64,000 nt of DNA from assembly GCA_022072175.1 (NCBI GenBank), contig JAJVIE010000003.1, forward strand, positions 554,598 through 618,597. Direction: 5' to 3'. This DNA is from Candidatus Omnitrophota bacterium. Its GTDB lineage: Bacteria; Omnitrophota; Gorgyraeia; 2-02-FULL-51-18. Position numbers and translations under genes: made by a program. The notes below the pieces were generated by a model. The model had not been told where the DNA came from. It did no database searches and saw only the letters and a list, made by a program, of their open reading frames with translations. The number at the start of each line of letters is the position of its first letter. Position 1 is the stretch's first letter. This document shows positions 49,751 to 58,842 of the stretch, one piece after another.

Positions 49751-50366
49751 CTTCGAACGGTAGCCCCACACCGTCCAGCCGCACCCAACGCGCGGAGTTG
49801 AAATCCGGTATCCGGTCCTGCGGGATCGGCTCGATGTCCGTGATCGCGGACGGATCGAAGGTTCGATCGCTCAGGTCGTACACGCCGAGGACCTCCCTTC
49901 GTTCCAGAACGAACGCATGTTCCACGCGGCGGCCGTCACGCAGGATCAGATGTACGAGGTGTCCTTTGCGGACCGTCTCCGGCCACTGTTTGAGCTTGCG
50001 GCGCAGGGGTTCGGCCAGGACCCTGGACCGCTGGGGGATGTCCAGGCATCTCACCCCCATGGCCCGCCGGACCTTCTCGTAAGCGTCGCCCTCCCGTCCG
50101 ATCCGGGCATCTTCATAGGCCTTGTCGACCTTGGCGTACATGATCACGATGAGCGGGACCAGCAGGATCATCCAGGTCCCGAAGACCGCGACCACCCAGA
50201 CCAGCGGCGCGCCGGGTTTGTCCATGGTTCCGTAATGCCGCGCCAGGTGTCCCGTCCAGAACCAGCATGAGACGAAAAAGGATACGATCGTGACAGCGAT
50301 CCAGCCGACCCACCAGGTGATGGCCGACAGGGCCGAATCCTTGCGGCCCGAACTCGCGCGTGTCAT
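49731..50366 (-). CDS. Two-span membrane protein of unknown function
   Basis: 211 residues with two membrane segments (about 12-32 and 52-75: WVVAVFGTWMILLVPLIVIM) and a soluble C-terminal domain that looks beta-rich (HLVHLILRDGRRVEHAFVLERREVLGVYDL). ATG 50366 overlaps the SCO1 stop by four bases. Found inside the haem/copper assembly operon, so a link to oxidase assembly is plausible but unproven. Confidence 0.68.
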   Translation of the reverse strand: MTRASSGRKDSALSAITWWVGWIAVTIVSFFVSCWFWTGHLARHYGTMDKPGAPLVWVVAVFGTWMILLVPLIVIMYAKVDKAYEDARIGREGDAYEKVRRAMGVRCLDIPQRSRVLAEPLRRKLKQWPETVRKGHLVHLILRDGRRVEHAFVLERREVLGVYDLSDRTFDPSAITDIEPIPQDRIPDFNSARWVRLDGVGLPFEDEKPAV

Positions 50367-50950
50367 CGGATGGCCTCGGCGTCCTTGAGCAAGCGCTTGA
50401 TGTGGGAGGGATCCTCGGAGTCGTAGGAGCCGACAACGACCCCGCGCTCGTCCAGCAGGGTCCAACGGAGACTGTGCATCTCGGGTTTGTCGACGCCGGG
50501 TAGGAGCAGTTGTCCGGCCAGCTCACTGACGGCCACGCTATCCGCGCGCGCGAAGAGCCAGGTGCGGTCCGCGACGTCCCACTGCTCCGCGTACGCCGCG
50601 AGGGTTTCGGGGGTATCGTGCGCCGGATCGCTGCTGACCGAAAGGAAACCGATGGAGGTTGGTAATGACCGGGACAGCGCTGTCAGTCTCTGGTTCATCT
50701 GCGGGCACTGGGATGGACAGCGCGTGTACATGAACTGCACAAGCCAGGGCCGGCCCCGTAACTGGCTCAGGTCCGAGCTCCGGCCGAACTGGTCCGTGAA
50801 GGACAGCGCGGGGGTCACGGCCTTCATGATCGCGGGAGCGGGCCCGGCGACCGCGGGCGGCTCGCTCCCCCCTCTCCAGGCCCTGGCCATCAGCAGAACG
50901 ATCAGCAGGAGGTTCGCCGCCAGGAAACAGCGGAAAGCAGTCCGGATCAC
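50363..50950 (-). CDS. SCO1/SenC copper chaperone
   Basis: Delivers copper to the CuA site of cytochrome c oxidase. 195 residues: N-terminal membrane anchor, LSFTDQFGRSSDLSQLRGRPWLVQFMYTRC start of the thioredoxin fold, copper motif CPSQCP and the third ligand His in PEMHSLRW. It overlaps ctaB by four bases. Confidence 0.92.
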   Translation of the reverse strand: MIRTAFRCFLAANLLLIVLLMARAWRGGSEPPAVAGPAPAIMKAVTPALSFTDQFGRSSDLSQLRGRPWLVQFMYTRCPSQCPQMNQRLTALSRSLPTSIGFLSVSSDPAHDTPETLAAYAEQWDVADRTWLFARADSVAVSELAGQLLLPGVDKPEMHSLRWTLLDERGVVVGSYDSEDPSHIKRLLKDAEAIR

Positions 50951-51816
50951 GACAGCGCGGCCCTATCGACGGCTGCGGAGAGCATCAGGACGACGACGTA
51001 CAGAACGGAGGTCAGCACGAAACGGCGCGGATTCTCGAAACGGCGGAGGATGAGCGTCAGCGCCAGGGCGATGAACAGGGCGTTGGCGGCGATCATGCCC
51101 GCCAAGTAGGGCCAGCCGGCCAGTCCGAGCACGACCGGCAACAGGCTTACCGGCGACAGGATCAATGTGAAGAACAGGATCTGCTTGGCCGTGCGCTCTC
51201 CGGTGACATCGAGCTCGGGCAGCATCTTGAGGCCTCCGCGCGTATAGTCCTCCCGGTAGATCCAGGCGATGCACAGGAAATGCGGTAATTGCCAGAGGTA
51301 GAGGATGAGAAAAACAATGAACGCTTCGATGGAAAGCGGCCGGGTCGTAGCCGCCCAACCCATGACCGGAGGCAGTGCCCCGGGAATCGCGCCGACGAAC
51401 GTGTTGAGCGGCGTGATCCGCTTGAGCGGCGTGTAGCAGGCCAGGTAGGTGACGAGCGTCAGCACGCCGATCCATGCCGTCGTCGGGTTGGTCCTCGTCC
51501 AGAGATAGGCGATGCCCGACAGGCCCAGCACGGCCGCGAACACGGCCGCCTGCCAACGCGCGAGGCGTCCGGTCGGCAGAGGCCTGGCTTCGGTTCTTTT
51601 CATCAGCGAATCGACATCGATCTCCATGAGCTGATTGAGCGCATTGGCCGCCGAGCCGACAAGGAAGGCGCCCACGAACACGTCGATGAACAGACCCGTC
51701 GAGAGGTTCTCTCCGGACAGGAGCGTTCCGAACAGCGCCGACAGCGACGCGACGGTCGTCAGTCGAGGCTTGGCAAGGGCCATATAGTCGCTCGCGGATC
51801 CCGTCGGCCGATTCAT
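50947..51816 (-). CDS. ctaB: Protohaem IX farnesyltransferase (haem O synthase)
   Basis: Converts haem B to haem O. 289 residues, UbiA-type with about eight membrane helices. Asp-rich motif NALNQLMEIDVDSLMKRTEARPLPTGR and the second loop IAWIYREDYTRGGLKMLP are intact. Start/stop overlaps of four bases with SCO1 and ctaA. Confidence 0.95.
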   Translation of the reverse strand: MNRPTGSASDYMALAKPRLTTVASLSALFGTLLSGENLSTGLFIDVFVGAFLVGSAANALNQLMEIDVDSLMKRTEARPLPTGRLARWQAAVFAAVLGLSGIAYLWTRTNPTTAWIGVLTLVTYLACYTPLKRITPLNTFVGAIPGALPPVMGWAATTRPLSIEAFIVFLILYLWQLPHFLCIAWIYREDYTRGGLKMLPELDVTGERTAKQILFFTLILSPVSLLPVVLGLAGWPYLAGMIAANALFIALALTLILRRFENPRRFVLTSVLYVVVLMLSAAVDRAALS

Positions 51817-52691
51817 GCCGCAGGCGCCTCGCGGTAGAAGCGGCGCGACCGAAGGTACAGCAGGACCATCGTCATCAGGATCGCTGCGCCTAGGGTCTGG
51901 TGGGCCGTCGTCGTGAGCACTTCCGCGGTCGAGGGCAGTCCTTCGATCCGTGATGCCGATCTCGTGAGGACCAGCGAGGCGATGCCCAGGGCCACCTGCC
52001 CCAACACCAGCGTTACGAGCATTGCGCCGTGGACCCGGAGCTTGGTCCAGTGAGGAACGCGGACGGTCTTGATCCAGACCAACAGCGCATGGAGGACGAT
52101 GAGCGCGCCCAGGATGATGTGCGCGTCCGGACGCGAGTTGGGCCTGTGGCGCAAGAGAGCGCCGGCCACCAATTGCGCGAAGACGAAGAACAGCGTGATC
52201 AGCTCAAGGCGCCCCAGCGCGGAGGCGCCCGTGACGGGAGTCGGTGACGACACCCGCCATTCGTTGGACGTGGTCAGCGCGATCGATGCGATCACGCACA
52301 GGAACGACTGAGCCACGCAGGCGTGCGTGACCGAGATGGCCAATGGCAACAAATGGATGACCGTCAGACCGCCCAGGACCGCTTGGACCAGCACGAGCAC
52401 ACAGGCCGCCAGCGACAGTGCTCGTATCCAACGGCGCTGTTCGGAGCGATGGACGAGCGCCGCGAGGACCAGGGTCAGGACACCGATGGCTCCGGCGATC
52501 ATGCGGTGGCTGTGTTCAAAACGCACACCACCGACCATCGGCGGGAAGAACTGTCCGTAGGACAGGGGCCAATCCGGCACTGAAAGGCCCGATTCGGTAC
52601 TGGTCACTAGGCCCCCTGCCGCGATCAGCATGAGCGTGCCCAGGGTCAAAGCGACCGCGAACAGGTGTGTGAGGCGTTGGGCGGGGTTCAT
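51813..52691 (-). CDS. ctaA: Haem A synthase (COX15/CtaA)
   Basis: Oxidises haem O to haem A. 292 residues, eight membrane helices. Haem-ligand His residues are visible in FEHSHRMIAGAIGV, ISVTHACVAQS, LIVLHALLVW and TTAHQTLGAAIL. GGLVTSTESGLSVPDWPLSYGQFFPPM is the family signature. A terminator for the upstream gene lies just ahead of the start. Confidence 0.94.
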   Translation of the reverse strand: MNPAQRLTHLFAVALTLGTLMLIAAGGLVTSTESGLSVPDWPLSYGQFFPPMVGGVRFEHSHRMIAGAIGVLTLVLAALVHRSEQRRWIRALSLAACVLVLVQAVLGGLTVIHLLPLAISVTHACVAQSFLCVIASIALTTSNEWRVSSPTPVTGASALGRLELITLFFVFAQLVAGALLRHRPNSRPDAHIILGALIVLHALLVWIKTVRVPHWTKLRVHGAMLVTLVLGQVALGIASLVLTRSASRIEGLPSTAEVLTTTAHQTLGAAILMTMVLLYLRSRRFYREAPAA

Positions 52692-52695
52692 CGCG

Positions 52696-52730
52696 AAAAA
52701 ACAGACCCGCCGGATCGCTCCGGCGGGTCT
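52696..52730 (-). terminator. Intrinsic terminator between the copper protein gene and ctaA
   Basis: Perfect 11-base stem AGACCCGCCGG / CCGGCGGGTCT; on the minus strand it is followed by six T. It separates the copper protein transcript from ctaA, which then needs its own promoter or readthrough. Confidence 0.9.
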
Positions 52731-52739
52731 TGAGGGGCT

Positions 52740-53441
52740 CTAGACGCCGAACTGGAACGCGACGTCCGACTTGCCGGAATCGTCGATGGTGATGCTCTGT
52801 GTTTGAGTGCCATATTTCTCATGCCAAGCTTCGATCACGTACGTGCCGGCGGGCAGGTCCTTGATCTCGAAGCTTCCGTCCTCCCCGGTCACGGCGTAGA
52901 ACGGGTGGTCCAGGACACCGATGTAGCTGGCCATCCAGGGATGGACGTCGCACTTCACCTTGACCATGACTTCGGGCTTGGCCAGGGTCTTCTTGATCTT
53001 CATTCCCTGGAGCGGCATGCCCAGATTGAACTGAGGGCTGTTCTTGGGCAGGGCGTGTACGTTGTGGAGCGTGCTGTCGCTGTTGATGATCTCGATCGGC
53101 TGGCCGGCCATCACACCCAGCACTTTGGGCGTGTACATGCAGCCCTTCTGATCGAGCGTCACAGGGGTCTTCGGGGCTTCGTATTTGCCGCTGAGACCCT
53201 CTTTGACGTAGACGAACACGTTCTTGAGCGTTCCATTGGCATTGACGATGACATCATCAGCGGCGATGCCGTCGGCGTGAAGAGCTTTGCAGCTTGGATC
53301 GGCCTCCATCTTGATGGGTTCCGCAGCCGGAGCTTGGCCCTGGAACGACGCAGAACCGCTGACCGAGGCCGCCTGAGCCTGGGTAGCGAAGAGTGTCAAC
53401 AGGAGGGCGGTAAGGGTAGCACGATTCCATGAACAGATCAT
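52740..53441 (-). CDS. Secreted blue-copper-like protein with beta-sandwich domain
   Basis: 233 residues. Signal peptide (LTALLLTLFATQAQA). Cupredoxin-like part with copper-ligand candidates: His in TLHNVHALP and Cys/His/Met in VKCDVHPWM, as in plastocyanin-type sites. The C-terminal GEDGSFEIKDLPAGTYVIEAWHEKYG is a carboxypeptidase-regulatory-like sandwich. It lies between the haem A genes and the octaheme cytochrome, so it may carry electrons in the periplasm. A GGAGAAG site precedes ATG 53441. Confidence 0.82.
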   Translation of the reverse strand: MICSWNRATLTALLLTLFATQAQAASVSGSASFQGQAPAAEPIKMEADPSCKALHADGIAADDVIVNANGTLKNVFVYVKEGLSGKYEAPKTPVTLDQKGCMYTPKVLGVMAGQPIEIINSDSTLHNVHALPKNSPQFNLGMPLQGMKIKKTLAKPEVMVKVKCDVHPWMASYIGVLDHPFYAVTGEDGSFEIKDLPAGTYVIEAWHEKYGTQTQSITIDDSGKSDVAFQFGV

Positions 53442-53507
53442 CGCTTCTTCTCCGGGTCTGGGACGCTAGCGTCCGTGGTGTTGGATCGGGGTCACAAATC
53501 TGGCGGT

Positions 53508-53536
53508 ATTATACGCTAACTCGCGCGGCTCTGCAA
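53508..53536 (-). promoter_or_regulatory. Promoter of the copper protein gene
   Basis: Minus strand TTGCAG (53531-53536), 17-base spacer, consensus TATAAT (53508-53513). Leader of about 60 bases. Confidence 0.72.
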
Positions 53537-53551
53537 TCGATGCCGAGCGTC

Positions 53552-56353
53552 CTAGGATGCGGTCGATTCTGCGGCCGCCGCGGGGTCATATCTGTAAAGG
53601 TAATCGCGTATCGCCTCGATCTGGGCTTGGGCATCACCGCCGAGGATATCCGGCAACGGGCTCTGCATATCCGGGAAGAAGCCGGGCATCATGGTCCCCT
53701 CTTGCATCGCCTGGGGGTCCTTGATCCAATCGATGACCCAATCAGAGCGCAGGCGATGCTTGGTCAGGGTCAGGTCGGGAGCCAGGAAAGATGCCCCCAT
53801 CGCCTGAGAGCTTGCCGTGATCTGGTGGCATTTGGCGCACTGGAGCTTCTCGAAGAGCTCCTTGCCCGCCGCCAGACGATCCGGAGAGACCTCTTGGAGG
53901 ACTTCGCCGCGATAGGATGTCTGCCGTCCATCCAAGAGCGCGAAATATCTTACGATGTCCTGCGTTTCAGTATCGGTCAGGCCGAACGTCGGCATGCGGT
54001 ACTTGAGCCAAGGGCGGATGGTGGTCGGGTGCTGCAGGAAGTCATGCAGCCAAGCTTCCTGAACCTTGCTTCCCTGGCCATGGAGAACAGGCGGCGCCGC
54101 CCCGGGGTCTTCGGTGATGCTCCTCAGGATAGCGTCTTTGCCGTCGAAACTGTGACAGCCCTGGCAGTTCAGTTTTTGGATGAGCCGGCGTCCGCGCTCG
54201 ATCCTTTGCTCGTCCGTCGTCAGAAGGTCTTGGGCTTCGAGCGCGATCTCTTCCTGGGTCAAGCTCAGCACGAACGTGGTGATCGCCTCGGACTCGACCT
54301 CGCTCAGACCGAAGTGAGGCATCCTCAGCCGTTCATAGTAACCCTTCACCTTGCCATGATCGAATACGCGCGGATCCTCGAGTTTCTTGCGGATCCAATC
54401 CTGCCTCGTGTGCGGGATGTCATGCACGTAACCAAAATCGAACTGATGCAGGTTCTTGCGGCCTTCATCCGAGAGTTCCGTCGCGATGGATTTGGCCTGT
54501 TCGAAACCCCTGATGTCATGGCACGAGTAGCAGCCCTGATGCGCGATCGTGCGCTCCCCCAGATACAGCAACTTCTCGTCCGGAGCCATCTTGGAGAGCT
54601 GGGCGACGGCCTCTTCGTGCCGCATCTTGCTCTGGAGGTTCAGCAGGATCAGGTCGTCCACGGCCTTGGGGTCGGCCTTGGGGGCCGCGGCGGAGTCGAA
54701 GGCCTCGTTGCGTTGTGACATCAGATAGGCGGTGATGTCAGCCGCCTCGGAGTCGGACAGGCGCAGGCTCGGCATCCTCGTGGTCGCTGAGTGGCGTTTC
54801 GGGTCCTTCAGCCAAGTGAAGAGCCAATCGGCGTTGACCTTGCTGCCCAGCGACGAGAGTTCGGGACCATGCGTACCCGCGGTGACGCCCGCAGCCGAAT
54901 GGCAACCGAGACAGCCCAGGTCCTTGATGAGCTTTTCGCCCATCGCGGCATCACCTTGAGGCGCGCGAAGGACCTCCGGATGCGCGGAGTGATGATGCAG
55001 GTATTTGGCGGTGGCGACGATCGCGGCATCCTCAAGCTTGGCATTATCCGCGCCCGCCTGGTTCTCGAGGTGGAAGATACGCGGCATCTTGGTCGACGGT
55101 CTGAAGCGGGTCGGGTCCTGCAGCCACTTGGAGACCCATGTCTCGTCCGTTTTGGACGCGACGGCCGTCAGGTCCGGACCGACCTTCCAGAGGCCCTCAA
55201 AGCCCTCGACCTTATGGCAGTTGAGGCAGCCCAGATCGACGGCAAGATTGCGGCCGAGGTTGAGCTTGTCCGCTTGCGGGACCTCGACGGTGCCGGTGTG
55301 ACACTTGGCACAGGCGGCTTGAGTGTATTGTAGGGGGAGCATCTTGGCCTCCCACTTCTCAAGGTCTCGCCAGCCGTACTTCTTCTCCCACTCCGCTTTC
55401 TGCTTCTCGTCGCGAGGGGTATGCGCGGTGTCGATGAAGCTGACCGAATGACCGTTGCCTCCATGGCAGGTCGTGCAGCCGATCTTCTCGATCGGGTGCG
55501 CGGACATCGATCCCAGATAGAGGTCCAGGTTGGGGTGCGTGCGGAAGGGTTGGGGAGCATCCTCAAAACCCTTCTGGTCGATGCCCATATGGCAGGTGGT
55601 GCAGCGGTCGACCTTCTGGGCTTTGGCGAAATGGTAATCATCATGCAGGTTCTCCAGTACGACCTGCTGGATCTCCAGCGTCGGCGCGATGAAGTCCAGC
55701 ATGGGCGCGTTGAGCAGGTCCTTGGCGAAGCTGGGCTTGACGGCTTCGATCTTGCGTTCGATGCGGGTCGTCTCGTCGAGGAGTTGGTCGACCTTTTTCT
55801 GGGCCTCTTTTTCCTGGCGAAGCAGGGCATCCAGGCCGGCCTGTACGGTATCGCGGCCCTTCTCGGCCTTCTCGAGTTTGATCTTGGCCTCCTGGACACG
55901 AGGCTTGATCTCGGCCAGTTTGGCGGCGTACGAAGCCGCGCGCGGGTCATGATGCGCGGTGTACTCCTCATAATAGTAGCGATAGGAATCCTCGAACTGC
56001 TTGAGGTCCTGGAAAACGACCTTCGTCTTGGTGATCTCGAGCTCGGCGGCGGTCAGCTTGGCGTTAAGGTCCAGGATGGACTTCGAGTTGGATTCCAGCG
56101 TTTTGCGGGCGGCGCTGTGCTCGGCGCGCAGCTTCTCGAGCTCTTTCTTGTCGACGGCCGAAGCGGCTTGCTTGAGCTCGGCCGTGGCTTTTTCGGCCTT
56201 GAGCTTGAAGAACGCCTTCTGATAGTCCTTCCAGTCGCGCTTGGCGTCGATGTAGACGATGCCTGCCAACGAAGCCGTGAGGAGTACGCTCGTAACGGCG
56301 AACCAGAAGAAGGTCTTTTGAACGCTGTAAAGGCTCGGGTTGGGTTTGGCCAT
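53552..56353 (-). CDS. Octaheme cytochrome c with coiled-coil anchor
   Basis: 933 residues. One N-terminal membrane anchor (about 14-34), a charged coiled coil (about 40-205), then eight CXXCH sites at 251, 293, 348, 376, 481, 608, 730 and 839. Hemes 1-3 lie close together without nearby Met-Pro motifs. Each of hemes 4-8 is followed by an MP motif (KMPR 423, RMPS 527, RMPH 678, RMPT 787, MMPG 889), as in His/Met class I cytochromes. It is one base from the cytochrome b C-terminal gene and so replaces cytochrome c1/f in this complex. Confidence 0.92.
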   Translation of the reverse strand: MAKPNPSLYSVQKTFFWFAVTSVLLTASLAGIVYIDAKRDWKDYQKAFFKLKAEKATAELKQAASAVDKKELEKLRAEHSAARKTLESNSKSILDLNAKLTAAELEITKTKVVFQDLKQFEDSYRYYYEEYTAHHDPRAASYAAKLAEIKPRVQEAKIKLEKAEKGRDTVQAGLDALLRQEKEAQKKVDQLLDETTRIERKIEAVKPSFAKDLLNAPMLDFIAPTLEIQQVVLENLHDDYHFAKAQKVDRCTTCHMGIDQKGFEDAPQPFRTHPNLDLYLGSMSAHPIEKIGCTTCHGGNGHSVSFIDTAHTPRDEKQKAEWEKKYGWRDLEKWEAKMLPLQYTQAACAKCHTGTVEVPQADKLNLGRNLAVDLGCLNCHKVEGFEGLWKVGPDLTAVASKTDETWVSKWLQDPTRFRPSTKMPRIFHLENQAGADNAKLEDAAIVATAKYLHHHSAHPEVLRAPQGDAAMGEKLIKDLGCLGCHSAAGVTAGTHGPELSSLGSKVNADWLFTWLKDPKRHSATTRMPSLRLSDSEAADITAYLMSQRNEAFDSAAAPKADPKAVDDLILLNLQSKMRHEEAVAQLSKMAPDEKLLYLGERTIAHQGCYSCHDIRGFEQAKSIATELSDEGRKNLHQFDFGYVHDIPHTRQDWIRKKLEDPRVFDHGKVKGYYERLRMPHFGLSEVESEAITTFVLSLTQEEIALEAQDLLTTDEQRIERGRRLIQKLNCQGCHSFDGKDAILRSITEDPGAAPPVLHGQGSKVQEAWLHDFLQHPTTIRPWLKYRMPTFGLTDTETQDIVRYFALLDGRQTSYRGEVLQEVSPDRLAAGKELFEKLQCAKCHQITASSQAMGASFLAPDLTLTKHRLRSDWVIDWIKDPQAMQEGTMMPGFFPDMQSPLPDILGGDAQAQIEAIRDYLYRYDPAAAAESTAS

Positions 56354-56354
56354 A

Positions 56355-57464
56355 TCAGATGTTGAAGAAGAACTCCGGAATCGCGACGATGTATTTGAGA
56401 TTGAACGCCCAGCGCAGGTACATCTTGATCGGCACCGAGACCATGACCAAGAGCAACATCATCAGCACTGCGTAGCGGACCGGACCGAGCTTCTGATAGG
56501 CGCTCTTGAGTTTGGTTTTAGCGAGGATCGCCGGCGGCACCATGAAGTACCCCAGCGTCAGCAGGATGCCCGGGAGTTCGCGGACGATCCAGAGCTTGGG
56601 CAGGCCGATGCCCAGCCACTTGATGAAGATGATCTCCGAGAGATTGATGTTGAGTAGCGGCACGGTCTTGTGGATGTCCCACTTCTCGAAAGGTCCGAAG
56701 AAGTTCCAGTTGGGGCCGCGCATGAACGTCCCGATGACGATAAGGAGCACCCACAGGATCCAAAATCCGAACAGATACGTGGAGATGACCGCCCTGCGTT
56801 TCTTGAAGCTGAAATATCCGGAGCCGTCCGTGTCCCGGTCGATGTACGGGATGGCGCACAGACCGATGATGATGAACGTCGGCAGAAGCACGCCGGCGAT
56901 CCAGGGGTCGAAGTAGACCAGGAGTTCCTGCAGGCCCAGGAAATACCAGGGCGCTTTGCTCGGATTGGGCGAGATCGTAGGGTTGGCCGGCTCCTCGAGG
57001 GGGGCTTTGAGGAAGATCGACCAGACCACCAGAACGATCGCGTAGGCCAGGGCCATCACGAACTCGATGAAGATCAGGTACGGAAATACAAGGACCTTCT
57101 CGTTGGTCTCGGTCTGCTCGATCGTCGACTCCCCCCTCTCCATGCGCTGGTCGTTGATGACGCCCTTGCGCACGGCGTACCAGGTGAAGTACAGGAAGAT
57201 GAACAGCATGCCGACGATGGGCACGTTGTCGGGGGTCGTGATGATCTTGCGGAAATGATCATCGGTCAGGCCGAACGCGAAGCCTGCGAGCGCAAGGCCC
57301 AGGAGCGGAAGGCTCACCGCCATGGACGTGGCCTGGCGCGGGAAGCGAACGAAAAGATAAAAACAGACCATCGACGCGGTGAAGATGATCACCGGCGAGC
57401 AGAAGGCGTTGACGGCGTCCTTGATCATCGTCATGGGATCAAAGCGGTCCGCTGATGCCGCCAT
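56355..57464 (-). CDS. petD: Cytochrome b, C-terminal subunit (PetD-like)
   Basis: 369 residues with about seven to eight membrane helices. It contains the Qo-site region in the form [25 protein letters not shown], where PEWY is APWY. It is longer than PetD (about 160), with extra helices at the N-terminus and C-terminus. Overlaps the PetB-like gene by 26 bases; the ATG has AAGGA upstream. Confidence 0.88.
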   Translation of the reverse strand: MAASADRFDPMTMIKDAVNAFCSPVIIFTASMVCFYLFVRFPRQATSMAVSLPLLGLALAGFAFGLTDDHFRKIITTPDNVPIVGMLFIFLYFTWYAVRKGVINDQRMERGESTIEQTETNEKVLVFPYLIFIEFVMALAYAIVLVVWSIFLKAPLEEPANPTISPNPSKAPWYFLGLQELLVYFDPWIAGVLLPTFIIIGLCAIPYIDRDTDGSGYFSFKKRRAVISTYLFGFWILWVLLIVIGTFMRGPNWNFFGPFEKWDIHKTVPLLNINLSEIIFIKWLGIGLPKLWIVRELPGILLTLGYFMVPPAILAKTKLKSAYQKLGPVRYAVLMMLLLVMVSVPIKMYLRWAFNLKYIVAIPEFFFNI

Positions 57465-58239
57465 CCTTGCGGATGCGCCAGAAATGGACCGACATCAGCA
57501 CGACGACCGCGGTCGGGATCGCCACGCAGTGCAGGATGTAGAAGCGCAGCAGCGTCCCCGCCCCGACGAATCGGCCTCCCAAGAGCGCGAAGCGGACGTC
57601 ACTGCCGGAATGGACAAGCTGGATATCACCGATGGCCAGCAGCGCCGCTCCCGGACCCTCGTGTCCGAGGAACGGCGTAGCGCGGGCCATGTTACTGCCG
57701 ACGGTGACGGCCCACATCGCCAGCTGGTCCCAAGGCAGCAGGTATCCCGTGAAGCTCAACAGCATGGTCAGCACCAGCAGGATGACCCCGATGACCCAGT
57801 TGAACTCCCGGGGCGGCTTATAGGAGCCGGTCATGAACACGCGGAACATGTGGAGCCACACCGTGATGATCATCGCGTGCGCTCCCCATCGGTGCAGTTC
57901 GCGCATGATGCCGAACGGCACGTGTTCGCGCAGGGCCATGATGTCGTTGTAAGCATGCTCGACCGTCGGTCGGTAATAGAACATCAGCAGGATGCCGCTG
58001 ACCACGAGGGTCAGGAACACGAAGAAGGACAGACCCCCTGCGCACCATGTGAACCCGAAGCGAGCTCCGGACTTACGGACCTTGACCGGATGAAGATGGA
58101 AGAAGACGTTGGTCATGACCGACAGCGCGCGATCGCGGTCGGAGGTGGTGTAGCCGTGCCGGAAGATCGACTTGTAGATCTGGGACTCGGTGATGAACTT
58201 GCCGAGATCGAATTTTTTGGGGGTTTCCGGTGCGCTCAA
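57439..58239 (-). CDS. petB: Cytochrome b, N-terminal subunit (PetB-like)
   Basis: 266 residues, four-helix cytochrome b core holding both b haems. Ligand His residues sit in [22 protein letters not shown] (helix B) and [24 protein letters not shown] (helix D). [16 protein letters not shown] is the Qo-region helix C motif. No Cys equivalent to the haem c(n) anchor of b6 is seen. Quinol oxidation subunit. Confidence 0.92.
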   Translation of the reverse strand: MSAPETPKKFDLGKFITESQIYKSIFRHGYTTSDRDRALSVMTNVFFHLHPVKVRKSGARFGFTWCAGGLSFFVFLTLVVSGILLMFYYRPTVEHAYNDIMALREHVPFGIMRELHRWGAHAMIITVWLHMFRVFMTGSYKPPREFNWVIGVILLVLTMLLSFTGYLLPWDQLAMWAVTVGSNMARATPFLGHEGPGAALLAIGDIQLVHSGSDVRFALLGGRFVGAGTLLRFYILHCVAIPTAVVVLMSVHFWRIRKDGGISGPL

Positions 58240-58260
58240 CGGATCTCCTATATTAGTGCT

Positions 58261-58842
58261 TCAGCAGACCAGGAAGGACTCGGGGTTGTTCCACTCGCCC
58301 TTCTCCTGCTGGTACTTCTTGCTCTTGTCGATCAGGATCTGGCCATCGTCGGCCAACTGGATGCGATAGCGCTCCAGAGGTCTGGGCGCCGGTCCTTCGA
58401 AGTTGATGCCGCTCTTATAAAAACCACTGCCGTGGCAGGGGCACTTGAAGCGATTCTCGGAAGAGAGCCAGTTCGGCGTACAGCCAAGATGGGTGCAGAT
58501 CGTCGAGAGAGCGAAGATCCCTTCCGAGGAACGGACGATCCAGACGCCGAACTTTTCCTTCCAGCGCTCGTCGACGACACCCACCTCGTACTCGGACGGC
58601 GGACCGGCCTTGAAGCTCGTCGGGGGTTCGAAGATGACGTTCGGGAACAAGTAGCGGAGAACGATGGACAGCGCTCCGGTCGTCGCCGCTCCGAACGAGA
58701 ACCAAGCAACACCCGCCCAGGACAGGAAGCTCCTGCGGCTGATCTTATCAGGGGTCACGGCGGCGGGTTTGGCCGGAGCGACCGGTGTCTTCGGGGCTTC
58801 GGGTTGCGGCGGTGCGGGCGGCTGGGTCGTGCTGTCTGACAT
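58261..58842 (-). CDS. petC: Rieske iron-sulfur protein
   Basis: 193 residues: Pro/Ala-rich N-terminus, Tat-type motif SRRSFLSWAG before a membrane helix, and both [2Fe-2S] boxes CTHLGC and CPCHGSGF. The C-terminal tail after GQILIDKS is unusually long and polar. Translation runs into petB after 21 bases. Confidence 0.95.
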   Translation of the reverse strand: MSDSTTQPPAPPQPEAPKTPVAPAKPAAVTPDKISRRSFLSWAGVAWFSFGAATTGALSIVLRYLFPNVIFEPPTSFKAGPPSEYEVGVVDERWKEKFGVWIVRSSEGIFALSTICTHLGCTPNWLSSENRFKCPCHGSGFYKSGINFEGPAPRPLERYRIQLADDGQILIDKSKKYQQEKGEWNNPESFLVC

